From assembly GCA_029964075.1 (NCBI GenBank), contig CM057144.1, positions 13,787,281 through 13,851,280 on the forward strand: DNA of 64,000 nucleotides. Direction: 5' to 3'. This DNA comes from Patiria pectinifera (lineage: Eukaryota; Echinodermata; Asteroidea; Valvatida; Asterinidae). This document shows, one piece after another, positions 46,204 through 58,445 of the stretch; positions within the stretch are counted from its first letter, which is position 1; the number at the start of each line of letters is the position of its first letter. The notes under the pieces were generated by a model. That model made no database searches. It saw only the letters and a program-made list of their open reading frames with translations, and was not told the DNA's origin. The translations under genes were made by a program, and so were the position numbers.

Positions 46204-46875
46204 TCATATTTATAACCCATTGAGGAGTGCCAATTAACAGCCACACTGAACACAACTGTGTTGGTCTCTATTAAGACACTTACAAATGTATAGGTAACGT
46301 ACGTAATATGATACCCTGAACATGATACCCTGTGACATCTGAAATATACAGTTGATTGCCTTGGTTTTTACAGGTATACAAATCTCAAAATTTTAATGGC
46401 CTTTTTCGCAGTGTTTTACTTTTTTTGACACGTTAATAAATGTAAACTTTAAACGGTCATAAAACTTGTCAACAGAATGTCCGATTGAAGTACAACAAAC
46501 AGTATTGTAAGGAGAATTGTATTCTCTTTCCTAATACCTGCAAACCCTCATTTCATCCTCTGCCCATTCCGTTTCATTTTGCCAGAACGTCTCACATACA
46601 CGTATTTGAAAATGATTGTAAAGCCAAAGATGAAGCCACATCTGGATACCTAACCAAGATTTGGAAAATGGCCCACATTTTTTTTTCACACGTCACCGGA
46701 AATCGTGCTGAAATCTGTCATGTGTAATCATCGCAATTGGCATAATTGGGCATCTCGCTGTTCACAGCTGACATCGGTTATTGTTCTGACAGCTGTCACC
46801 GTGTGGTGTGGTACTCACCCACAAGCCAGCTGTTTTGGGGGACATTCGTTGGCCAAATTGCAGTAAAATGTACGT
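46204..46875. other. Intron sequence, nothing recognised
   Basis: AT-rich; no gene or bounded repeat seen. Confidence 0.5.
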
Positions 46876-46879
46876 GCAC

Positions 46880-47527
46880 AAGCGTGTCCCAATAAACATT
46901 GTGCACGTAGAAATCGTTGATTTTCTCAAACGTTGGTCAGACTAGCTAATCAAATTTTATAGCATTTTCAAGCTTATGGTCTTGTTTATAATTGGTGAAA
47001 ATATCCATCAATGCAAACCAGAGATATCGTTGATTTTGTAAGGCTATATTATTTTCCTCCTGCACGGTGAGAATCCTGTAGTTAAGCATGTTAACAAAGA
47101 ACGTCAAAAGGGTCTATACAACGTTGACGCTCGACTAGTTTGCATTTAGAGCAGTTGCCGCGTGCTTTTGAATATGCTTCTTCCATGAAGAATCAAATAA
47201 ATACCCTCTAGCTATGCTGTTTCTTCTTTTATTTATTTCCCAAAATGCAACATAAAGGCCATGCAATATTTCAAGCATTGCGTAACACATACCAATAACC
47301 CAATAAGTGTGGAAATTACATTGTGCACTATGTGGAGGTCGGAAAAAACATAGCATTACCAAATCAAAGATCTCTGGTTTGCATCGTTGCATTTTCTTGA
47401 TTTTTTTTTAGCAATTATGAACCAGACCATAGGCTTGAAAATGCTATAAAATTTGGTGAGCTAGTCTGACCAACTTTTGAGAGAAGCAGCGATTTCTGCA
47501 TGCACAATGTTTATTGGGACACCCTGT
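46880..47527. mobile_element. DNA transposon with 110-bp inverted ends (GGGTGTCCCAATAAAC)
   Basis: The left arm (GTGTCCCAATAAACATTGTG ... TTGGTCAGACTAGCT ... AAATTTTATAGCATTTTCAAGC) is mirrored at the right (GCTTGAAAATGCTATAAAAT ... AGCTAGTCTGACCAA ... CACAATGTTTATTGGGACAC), ending CCCTGTA. The terminal CAGGGTGTCCCA next to TA is a common pattern in mariner-like and related families. The 650-bp body is non-coding. Superfamily assignment is tentative. Confidence 0.8.
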
Positions 47528-50329
47528 ATACTCGTGCATGTAGGTGAGCTCTCAACTACAATGGCATTTCAAGGAGAATTCCATTATCTGCAAATAATTT
47601 GACGTTATCTGAAAATTAATTTGATGTTATCTGGAATTAATTTGATGCTATCCTGATGGCTCCATAAAGTTATTTGCCTTCCTCATTGTATTATTGCCAT
47701 CCCTGGAAATGTTGGCAAACACTCGGGAATTTCCCATCGGACGTGCACTAAAAGATTGCCCAACATTAAGCAACGTTTGTACATGGGAATGCACACCTGT
47801 TTTTGAAGATGCACGTAATTGCAAATGGACTTGTGAGATTTCTATTTTCGGTGTGCAATTTCCCCCTGTTGATACTGCCGTTGGAGTAAACACCCACATA
47901 CATTATGCCGGTCATTGCTAGTACTTGCATCAGTAGCGGATCCAGGACTTTCCAAAGGGGATGGTAAGGGTGTTGGAATCAAAGATTTTTCGAGGGGGGC
48001 GGGATGAGGCATATTACAGTCAACATGTAAAATGAGCATTGTCCCGAAGCCGTCAGTCAAGATTTGGAATTCTTGAGTGATGACGTTATGGGCTTCGTGT
48101 GCCAACAAAAGAGGGCGCTTTTTGTCACTTTAAGAGACCAGTGGAAGCGACATGGACATGCGGCGTGTGCGTACCGTGATGGTTCGCGCGCGAAGTACAC
48201 TGTACGCACGATTTAACTTAAATGTGCACAAAGCTAAGGCATAGTGCCCTATCGCGTGCGCATCAATCAGGCGTCTACGGTGTGCGAATGAGTTCGAATT
48301 TTCTCTTTTGATGGACTAATCTCCACCCCCCCCCATAACTATGGATACAAGTCCAAAATGGATGGACCGGGAACCAGTCTAGGTCTCCCCCAACTCTCCT
48401 TTTCTGGCCGTTGAGGGGGTACTTGTGCACGCAGCCTGTACGGGGAACTTAAGAAAATTTGGGATTTTTCCATCAGGTAAATAATTAAAAATAAAATTCG
48501 TTGGGGGAGGTGGGAGGAAGGGATGGCAAGCCACCCTAACCACCCCCATAGATCTGCCCTTGTTTTAGACCTACACAATATACAGCTAAAATCATACGGT
48601 ATATTTCCCAGAGTCAGAAAATTTTATACTATTACTATTAAAACCTTTCATTGAGAGTCCCTTAGAACTATTTTTTTATCATTTGGTGTCTCAATCTGAT
48701 GATCTTGATCTTATCTCTTTCCCATGTGCATGGCCTTGCCTTTGATAGACAACCACGATTTTATAGAGTTACTGAAAACAGATTTTTTTCCCCCAGGAGC
48801 ATGTCAAGAAAAAGCCAATCAATGTTCAATGTACACGGCCCCTTAGGGGCAAAAAAAAATCATGGTCACGGTTAGCCACGGGCAGTTGCACCTGCGGCTA
48901 AATAAAACATCACACCGGTAAATGGTGTCCTCCAAACTCAACAGCATGATACAAAACTGGGACTCCATCGTGTTTATCCCCCCCCAAAAAAACCTCCCTT
49001 ACCTCCACACCAAATGCAACATGTGATAACCTTCAGCTAGGGAGTATTTTAGGGTCGGCACATCCTGCATGTTGGGGTTGATGGGCAGATGATGAGCCAG
49101 TTGCTCACTATGATGTTTGTTTTTGGGCTTGCGTACAGATTGCATTATCTGTAAATAAAATAAAATTTGAAAAGCTATCAAATGAGTTCATGCATTTCTT
49201 TACGATTAATGTTAGTACATGTAGGTTGAGCAACTTATGTTTAAGTGCTGTAGGCCCTTGCCCAGAATACATGTATGCTAGAGCTTTAATCTGACAAAAG
49301 ATTTTGCAAGAGTTCAAGTTTCAGGCAGATTCTGAAATCTTTTTGGGCTCAAATATTTGTTTCCTATTCAGACCAAAAATTAGAAGACAATCTAACTGGT
49401 GACGGAAAGTGGTGACGGCGTGAAAAATTCCTTTTCTGTGTTTTAAGGGTGATATTTTAGGCGGATGGAGAATCTCACTGACATGACTGAAAAACCTCTC
49501 CTATTTAATTCTTCATAAAAAATTATGAATTTGTTGATGCTGGTATTTTGTATGTAAACTCTTGTGTGAAACCTCATTGTAAAAAAACACATTGCCACAA
49601 TGATAATGAGAACTATTCAACAAGTACTTGAAACAATAAACTCACAGTTGCCTTATTTATTTCAAACCCCATTTAATGTTGTAAAATGCCAATCACGACA
49701 ACTTTGATATTGTTTAGACGACTGTAACACCTCACACATTACGGACCTGACTGCACCCGAGCCCATGCCCTTATCAAAGGACATTACGGCACTACATGAG
49801 GCCGGATTCCTGACGACATGTTTTTTTTCTCTCTGCAACTTCATCATGTCCCTATCCATGTTGCCGAACCGAATATCCAGTAACAGCAACTGCCTATGTA
49901 CACGAAGAACTGCCTCACAATCACCCGAGGAGGTCACATGCTGATGTTTGCATATTGGTACCCTGCAGAGATAAAAAATAACGGATTAAATGACTATTTG
50001 GAAAGCCTTGAGAAACAGAATCAGACCACTCCAAGCACTGTTTGGTATTTTGGGGGCTCATGCTGTACACACACATGTCTAAATGTGAACACAACGGAAG
50101 ACCGTACATCGAAACAATCTGCACTCGGAAAACAAAAAGGAATGCGGTTACCCAAAAAGGAGATTGCACTGTTCTTTGATTCATCAGTTGAGCAGAGGAG
50201 CAAAGCTTATTCTGTGGAAAGCCTTCTCCGGATATAAACTTTGATGCGTGCTCGTCGAAGTCTGCTTCCGTGGGCAAGACGGTCAACGGAGTTGGAAGTA
50301 TGTGGCTTGGTTACAGCTTCATCAGCAGA
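47528..50329. other. Intron sequence, no gene recognised
   Basis: Mixed intron with a short homopolymer run at 48980-48992. Minus-strand frames at 49662-49937 and 49921-50286 overlap each other and show no domain. Confidence 0.45.
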
Positions 50330-51310
50330 GGACAAAAAAAAAAGAGAAGTAACTACATGTAACTATCTAACAAGAGCTTGGAATCAGTAGCGACATTGGT
50401 GGAAAATTTGTTGAACTCCATGTTGATTGACAGGGTGGTCATCAGCATTGAAAATCATCAGCATTGAAAATCTTCAGCATTGTCATCATTTCATGTGCAG
50501 ATCAGTTTCCGGTAACATCAGCTTTTAAGCAGAGCTTGAAAAATTCAAACTAATCTGGGGGGAAAAAAGCCGTTTGTGGAGAGTTTTTAATCAGCGGAGG
50601 CAGTGGTGGATACTTTCGTGAATGGTGGATCCACCACTATGATCCATTCTTGATGTGAACTCCTTTCTTGGTTGACAATTAGTCATCACTATCGAAATCA
50701 GTGGAACTGTCATTCGTTTCTTTAGCAGAGAAACAAATGTACATGTACATGTACGTGCATGTTGCACTTTGTAAAGAGCTCAGAATAATCAGGGACATTG
50801 GTGGATACTTGCTGATGTGATTTCTGCTGTGTGGATAAGCCGTCATCGTCATTGTAATTGGTGGGAACTATGATAGTCACGTCAGCAGATCAGAAGAACA
50901 GATAGCGGAACAACTTTTTGTAAAGAGCTTGAAGCTATTCCGTGTAATAACTTTTCTGTGGAGAGCTTCAACTCAACAAAGGCAGTGGTGGATACTTGTG
51001 GATGTGAACTGTCATTCTCTGTTGACAAGCATTGAAAATCAGTGCATAGTCCAAAGTGAACGAACAAATTAATAGTGATCTGTGATGAGCTTGGAGCCAA
51101 CTGAGACATTGGTGGATACTTGTTGATGGGACGCTGCATTTATTGACGAGCCAGTTATCTCCGTTGAAATCAGCGGAATGGTCCTGGTTTTATCAGCAGA
51201 ACAGATTAAATAGTATTCAGCTCTAAGAGCTTGAACTAAGTCTGTGAGATACTATTTTGTGGAGAACTTGGAACCAACAGAGTCAGCAACGATGAATGTG
51301 GAAGTCACCG
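50330..51310 (+). repeat. Degenerate tandem repeat, GGCAGTGGTGGATACTTG family
   Basis: Recurring blocks AGAGCTTG(A/G)A, GAGACATTGGTGGATACTTG, GTCATC..CATTGAAAATCA, and TCAGCAGA(A/T)CAGA(T/A) return every 200-250 bp in the same order. Individual units are strongly diverged. No coding content. Confidence 0.6.
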
Positions 51311-53230
51311 AGCTGGATCGCAGTAAACAGCGTGCACTTGTGGCGCAGTAGATGATCAACACATCCTGTTGCTGCAGTCAACTTAGTTCTTCAGCACCCA
51401 CACACATGTAGCACTGCATTCCACTAAAATTACACGCCATGCTACTCCACAGCTACAGTTTGACGCAGAGGGGGCAGGGAGGCAAGTTCCGTCCTCAGCC
51501 CTTTGTGAGTAGCGAATGATGTTGAATGTTCCACACACATACATGTACCATGGTATGCTTGTCGATGTATCAGCTGTCAGTACCAAATTCAGTCCCATTT
51601 TATTTCATACCCAGTCATTAGTGACACACCGGTAGTAACAATAAATCAACGATGGAGATTGCGGAGTCTGCATGTACAGTATTAAACCACAATCATCTAA
51701 AGATCTCAAAAACAGTTTATACATGTATTTGGTTTTGAGATGGTGTCGATGGAAGACTGCCTAAGCAGTTTATTTTCAGGTATTATGAACAGACAGCATT
51801 TCTTTCATCACAAAATACCTCTGTGCTTAATGCAATGCAATACTGCATCCAGCAGCAAGGGTGCCGCAGTGGCACATATTTATCATTCAAGCGACAGATA
51901 AAAACAATTTTTGATTTTCTTTTTCAAATCTGAAATCACACAGGTTCAAAAAATATGGTCCTCCAATTTAAAGTCGGTTCATTTTACTTAAGTAAAAATG
52001 TAAAAAAAAAAACCAGTTTCTCGTCCCCGTCCACTTCCTTTTTTTTTTTTTTTTAATTCATATAATTAATTTCATAAAAATTTAATTTAATTTGCAATAT
52101 ATTTTGCACGTGATCTTGTCAATATATTGTCTCTCTGTTTGTTTCCCACAAAATTGTATGGTAGCTATGTACTTGTAGCTCCTTTGGACACTATTTTATG
52201 TCACTAAATTAGTCAAAAAAATTGAAGAATCCATCCGCTATCTTGGGGGGGGGGGGGAAGCGCCTGCCTCCTCCATTTTTTCAAAAAGGCCAGATGAGAA
52301 ACTACTTGGTTTTTTTTTTTTGACTCGGCAAACATGAACAGCAAGTATTCCCGCTTCAAACTCGCAAAGGTTTACACATTTTAACACCGGTAAATCCGCA
52401 ACAATTGTTTCTGGACGTCGTATTCGCTTCGCATTTGCATTCACATAAAGTATGACCCAGCGTGTATCCTTGACAGTGCTTTCCAGTGATCTTGATTAAC
52501 GTGACGATTACAAAATGAACGAAAAACAAAAGTATTTCAAGGACCATTTAACCCATATTTTTCTGCATTTTTTTAAGCAACAACTGAATGCAATATTGCA
52601 TCATCGACACTACTGCTTTGGAAAAAAAAACCTCAAAAATTACAAGATAACAATCATATTTGTCGTTTCTGTTTAACAAACACAGACGTGTATAAAACAA
52701 ATGTTGTAAATTGACTCATATTTAAAAGAATCTTGATCACGCACCCCCTACGTGTCTTCTAATATCTACCCCGCCTTGCTCTGCTTGATACACATCTCCC
52801 ACCACCCCCTACCAATTTCCCTTGTCTCATGCTCTCGCTATCTTCTAATTGGCTCGTTTGGCCAGCATCTGTCAAGACTTTGAACTTGCGGGAATGCCGT
52901 GCCGGCGGACTGAACCCGCTGCCAGTCTGCATTCCTGCGATGCCACGTGCGCGTAGCTGGCCCGCTAGAACAGGGCTCGAATTACAAAACTTGTAGGTTA
53001 GATGATCTCTCTGGTATACAAGACACAAGGGTCTTGTGTCTGATATCCCCTTTACCATCACTAAAGGTATACACGATACATTTTGGATCATTTGCTTTTT
53101 GATTCTAGCAACAGAACTGCTTGAAATCTGAAGTATATTATACATAAACCTGTTGAAGTTATTGAAGTTCCAGCTCGCTGGATATTAAACATTTTGATTA
53201 AAAAACATGAATAAACCTGCATACATTGTT
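51311..53230. other. Intron sequence, nothing recognised
   Basis: Contains T (52038-52053), G (52245-52257) and T (52309-52322) runs. Frames on the minus strand (52238-53145) lack recognisable domains. Confidence 0.45.
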
Positions 53231-53460
53231 GTAATATTAATAATGTGTATTTATAAAGCGCACCTATCCACCATTATCGGTGATCAAGGCGCTACATCAT
53301 TAATACCCTGCTCTCATTGGGCCAATGAAACATTCCAAAGACCATCTCAGCTCCCTGGGGAGTATTCAGCTCCATGCTGCCATTTGGACCCAAGACAGCT
53401 AAAATCAATCACAATATACCATCTCTGCCCTCGCAGGTACCCATGGTTATTTTCCCCTCA
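53231..53460 (+). mobile_element. SINE-like repeat, 5' part (GATCAAGGCGCTACATCATT family)
   Basis: ATAATGTGTATTTATAAAGCGCAC..TCCACCATTATCGGTGATCAAGGCGCT, then CATTCCAAAGACCATCTCAG, CTCCCTGGGGAGTATTCAGC, and CAGGTACCCATGG. Matches 37048-37260 closely. The tRNA-like 3' end is missing. The 150-codon frame at 53207-53659 is derived from it. Confidence 0.8.
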
Positions 53461-55417
53461 TGTTACCAGCTTGACCAGAATGCAAGCAGAAAAGAGTGGG
53501 AGCCAATTTGCTTTGAGGCATCCTCAGTTGCCATTGGCAACCACATCACTCGTGCACAGTTTCTGTTGGAATGTACTCTCTCTTGCCACTGCGCAATCAA
53601 AAATGTGTTTGTCTCCAATATGTAAAAAACAAAAAAATTTAATTGAGGGATCGTTGTGAAATTGTAGGAAAGAGAGAACAGTTGAGGCCTTCCCAGCACC
53701 CAGGCTAGAATGTGATTTATTGGCTTATGGAATACCATTTGACAACATCCCCCAATAGATAGTTGCCCGGAGCTTTTGCGATCCGCGGAAATTCTGCTGA
53801 CATTCTTCAAAAACCTTGGACGCAGTTTTCATTTTCAATAGACGCCGCCGAAATGTCTTGAGTGCCTTTTTAACTGTCCGTGGATGATCTATTTCACATT
53901 CACATCAGAGTGTGCAGTGTTTCATTACAGGCCACGGGCAAATCATTTGCATCATCGAAGGGAGAAAAAACTGAAGTCTGTGTATTGAAATTTGGTTTCG
54001 ATGTTCGCATAATCCACTAGCCGCAATGCGAGTCTTCCCAGCATAGGTTACTCCGATAGCCTCGGGTCTGGCTATGAGTTGGTACATTGTAAGCAGATGC
54101 TTCTCTCGTTTCGGTCCCTATTGGTGACATTTTAAAGGTAGGGCAGACCGTTTGCTGCTTTCCAAGAAATTTAAGGTAAATATAATTTTTAAAAATGTAG
54201 AAAGGTTTTTGTCACCAGACACCCGACCTCCGTGAAATCAAGTGGGGGAGGGCTGAACGCCTTCTCCCATGGGGGCGCAGTTCCAAACCATGGTTACTGG
54301 TAAACAATAACTACTGTTATTCGCTTTCCACAGACGTTAAAATAAACAGCCACTTATCATGGTAACTCATACGGCTGTGCTTTTCTCTGGATGCCAAATT
54401 TCCAGTGGGGAGAGTGGCCCCCTTCCCGTACGTACGTTGCTGGGATCATTTGCTGTTCATGCATTTTGTTAGTTATAACAGTACTCAAAATCCAAAAAAA
54501 AAATGTTCAAAACCTAACCTGTTGAAGTTTCAGCTCAGTGGATAGTGCACTTTTAGAGAAAAAAAAGAAGATCTTTTCCTGCCAGATGCCTGTTTCATTA
54601 TCCATGAAGAATTCTTAAGTTCTCCAGGCTTGTCAGTTGGACACCATTATCCTGAAAATATATTACTTCCAAATAAAAATGTTGCCCGCTGGAAATAATG
54701 AATCGATGATTCCGGACACTCAGGCCAACATTAATCAGCACAGGTGTCTGTACCGCGATTCGGTCATAACTCTGGATGTGATCATTCGTAGAGCAGTAAA
54801 CAGTACTTTGTAACACAATCCACTGTTGATTTATCACATCGTAGGCTCTCAGCTTGGGGGAGACACTGTCCCCCTTCCCTTTCTAACCCCCCCCCCCCCC
54901 ATGAGATCAATAAGGAGAAGCGGCGAAACAAAGAGCCGGAAAGAAATTGATCTGTGGATGAGAAGTTGAAGGGTCGAGAACATGAGGTGTACTCGGCAGA
55001 TCCAGGGGTTTCAAAAGGGGTGGTTGGGTGTGGAAATTATTATTATAATTATTGGGAAGGTGTTGTACATTCAGTTACCAAAAGGGGGAAAAATTGTGAA
55101 CACAGATTTGCAAAGAAGTGTGAAGGCAATTTGGGAAAGAAGTTTGGCTTTTTTCCCCCAAGTAGTATGTACATGTATGTGTGTGCGTGTTTATGGTGTA
55201 AATCGGGACAGACACGTGCAACATCATCGATGGATCAAGGACAGAAACCAATGAGAGCTGTTGCGAAAAAGTTCGAGTAAATTCACCGGAGTTGAAATGT
55301 GTTCAACTTTTGCGAATTCGCAGTGCGAAAACGTCCCCGACATCACAGATTCTAGTTCACGTTTGCTTTCGTGCCGAGTATGAACCGGCCTTTAGACAGA
55401 GGTGAAATTTGTCAGGG
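53461..55417. other. Intron sequence, nothing recognised
   Basis: A C run lies at 54887-54900. No gene or bounded repeat identified. Confidence 0.45.
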
Positions 55418-55672
55418 TTGTTCCTGATTTCAGGATTTTTCCTGATTTCAGGATTTTTCCCGATTTCAGGATTTTTTTCTGATTTCAGGATTTTTCTTGA
55501 TTTCAGGATTTTCCCGATTGCAGGATTTTTCCCGATTTCAGGATTTTTCCAGATTTCAGGATTTTTCCTAATTTCAGGATTTTTCCTGATTTCAGGATTG
55601 TTCCCAATTGCAGGATTTTTCCCGATTTCAGGATTTTTCCAGATTTCAGGATATTTCCTGATTTCAGGAGTG
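55418..55672 (+). repeat. Minisatellite, 18-bp unit (TTTTTCC(C/T)GATTTCAGGA)
   Basis: About 14 copies with scattered substitutions (CAGATTTC, CGATTGC, CTAATTTC). Because the unit is 18 bp, both strands stay open: one frame gives repeated FLISGFFPISG, and the other repeated EIRKNPEI inside a 263-codon minus-strand frame (55357-56148). Neither is a credible gene. Degraded single copies lie at 21770-21825. Confidence 0.95.
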
Positions 55673-57209
55673 AAAGAATCACTTTTTGAAATCCAGCATT
55701 CCTGAGGTTTTTGGAAGTTTATAGAGATCAAAATAAATAGGCATTTTATCAGAAACCCTTCATTGCCCTCGGCCCTCGACAACCCACTAAACCTCTGCCG
55801 ATTTTGTTTCGTGGATTTTTCATTTTCTCTCAATCTCACTCCTGCTGAGAAGATGAACGTTGCACATGCACTGGACGAGCAAACTTGCACGTACGTATGT
55901 AATACTCCAAATTCTGATTTTTTTTTCCACCGGGTTACCAACTCCTGCCTCATTGATTCATCAACTCGCTCGGCCGGTTCCCCGCCACAGGTGGGGACCG
56001 GCCGTTGCTCAGTAAGGCATTGGCTAATGAACTCAGATGAGTGTGAGGTGGTGTCTGCTTCACTGGTTCCCCGGCTCCCCATCTCGTGCTGGTATTGAGT
56101 GGTTGGAATTAAATACACGGGGACAGCTAATCGGCTGTAATCAATCAATTAGGTGTATGATCATAAGAGCGAGAAAAAAAACCCACTGTTTTATTTCTTC
56201 AGGAAAATCTTAAATTAAAAGTAATTTGACCTGAAAACATAAATTATCTTCATTTTTACTTTCATTTTTATTTTTGGATGTGTATTTTAAAAAATATTTT
56301 GATGGACCAGAACCAATTTTTTTTAATGTGGTATCACGAAACACACAAGTGCATGTACATGTGTAGCACCGGCCACTTCAAAGCCTCATGAGGGACAATT
56401 TTATTACGACTTGACTCCCATGTTTGCACTCCTGTGTCGACCTTTTTCCGCATTTACCGTGGTCAGAGCTTCAAAATCTTGTTACAGATGTATTTCTAGG
56501 TCAGATGCTTAAATTTTCACTCAGGAAAAGTACCGGGGCAGAGTCTGAAAGTATTTGCATTTACTTAAGATGAGCTCTGGTGATTCGATTTTGAAAACTT
56601 ACAGAGGTCTCGGGGGTCCTAGGTGATTGACTTTTCTTTGCACGACCTTAATTCAATATAAACTTTACTCAATGACTGAATTTTTCGCAAGGGTATTGTA
56701 AAGTTTAATCCTTTTGTTTTTCAGCAACACCAACATTTTATCAGCACTGTTGTGCTGAGTGTTCCGAGAGCTTTAAATAAACAATTTACAAGCTAATACT
56801 CGGTGGAAATCGAACCCACAATGTACGTACTGTGGCTCTCCACCTTTTTATTTAGACTCTTTGCACTACGGCCATCTTTGAGGTACGTGCTCCAGATCCC
56901 CAGGGATGCGCGTAAACAGACCTTGTGTGCATTCATTGCTACTGAATTCAAAGTAACAAGAATCACCTCCAACATGGCAGCCGAATTCAAAAGGTCTATT
57001 GTAGGGAAACATCTGACGCGAAGAGTTGCAGTCCCACCCGCGTTGAAAAACAAATTCATTCAATGTAACTTTGAGCACGCACTTGTACATATGTACTATG
57101 CAATAGGTGTTAATGTATTCTTTTGCATGTCTGGCGTTATTGCTTTTGCAGCGAATGTACAAATCAATGGTCACGGATATTGAAAGTTGGGGGGTTAATG
57201 GTAGTTTGG
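55673..57209. other. Intron sequence, nothing recognised
   Basis: Includes a box-B-like minus-strand remnant (AATCGAACCCACAATGT, 56808-56824). No gene recognised. Confidence 0.45.
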
Positions 57210-57640
57210 TGACCAAGGGCAATATGCTGCATGATTCATTGAACAGCCAAGTGAGCATGAAGCTAACCCTCTGGGTACCAGGTTGAGAAGGAAGCGTAGA
57301 ACTCAAACATTAACATTGGGGGAGAGGGGGTAGGGGAGGGGGATGTAGTGCGGAATATTGAGCCAAGAGTGAAAGCTAATTGATTCATTGTACAGCCCAA
57401 GTGAGCATGAAGTTAACCTTCTCGGTACGAGGTCAAGAACGAAACATAGAACTAATAGTAAATTGAGGGGGAAGGGGAGGGGGCCTGGAGGGGGAGAGGG
57501 GGGGGTAGGTGGAAGGGGGATGGTAGTGTTGGAGTATAGAGCCAAGGGCAATGTGCTGCTTGATTCATTGGCCAGCCAAGTGAGCATGAAGCTAACCCTC
57601 TCGCTACGAGAACTTGGCATTCAACACAAACATAGTAATC
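57210..57640 (+). repeat. Three-copy tandem repeat with G-rich tracts
   Basis: Units start near 57210, 57358 and 57539, sharing GATTCATTG..CAGCC(C)AAGTGAGCATGAAG(C/T)TAACC. Between them lie purine tracts of GGGGGAGAGGGGG type (57318-57345 and 57464-57523) that could form G-quadruplexes. Confidence 0.85.
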
Positions 57641-57974
57641 AATACAGGAAATTAAAGGGGGATCTCAACTTCCATGTGTTTTTGTTTGTTTTGTTTTTTG
57701 ACATTTTGAATTAGCAAAACCTCATGATAAGATTTGAAGGTGTGTTTGGTGCAGATAGCAATAAGATCAAATCTCTTGTACAAAACTCACAAATGAGCTT
57801 TGTTACATGGTGCAACTACCTCCATGGCGCAACGCAGATCAATACATGTACATGTACTTCCTCCTTTGAGAACGTCTCTGGGAGACACTTACATTCTCGG
57901 ACTCTTCTTTTCCCTTAATAAGTGAATTCTATCCCAACTAAAAAGTGGGAGAAGAAAAACAGTAGAGAAAAATG

Positions 57975-58050
57975 GGCCTCTGTGGATTCGAAACAGGGAT
58001 CTTACGGTCCAAAGCTAACCTCACTATCCACTAGGCTAACTGTGGCAGCT
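57975..58050 (-). repeat. tRNA-like remnant
   Basis: TGTGGATTCGAAACAGGGATC...ACTATCCACTAGGCTAACTGTGGC resembles a tRNA read on the minus strand, with a box-B-like GATTCGAAAC and a degraded box A. Too diverged for a functional tRNA; a SINE relic is likely. Confidence 0.45.
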
Positions 58051-58318
58051 CTACGACAGCCATTTAAAAAAAAAAAGCTTTAATGTCTTGTAACTAGTTG
58101 ACCACCGGTACATGTAAGTAATAACAATAAATTGACATCATTTTCTTTTCTCATAATAAACATACATGTAACTTTTCCATCGAAACAACTGAACACGGGT
58201 TCTGTGAGAGACATACTCAAAGAAGGAAGTATTGATCTGCTTAGGTGCAACCATAAACTCAAGATTATTAAAATTGCATGACCCATAATATTTGACCAAT
58301 TAGTTTTTCAGATTTCAG

Positions 58319-58445
58319 CAAATGTGATGCGATCACGCTAAATGAGTCGTTTGTCGGGAATTTTTATTTGGAGATACAGGTCAAAATAGAACCACTTCAT
58401 ATAATTAGTGAACTGAAGATGGTATCAGCATGCATCACAAATGTT
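58319..58445 (+). mobile_element. Truncated copy of the TGTGATGCGATCA MITE
   Basis: AAATGTGATGCGATCACGCT, GAGTCGTTTGTCGGGAATTT, CATTTGGAGAT-like text and GATGGTATCAGCATGC repeat the left half of 23924-24175. The right inverted end is missing. Confidence 0.75.

Noticed and set aside
49662..49937. 91-codon minus-strand frame as a nested gene exon
   Set aside because: No recognisable similarity or convincing splice partners.
55357..56148. 263-codon minus-strand open frame
   Set aside because: Its middle is the 18-bp minisatellite read as repeated EIRKNPEI. The flanks have no recognisable domain.
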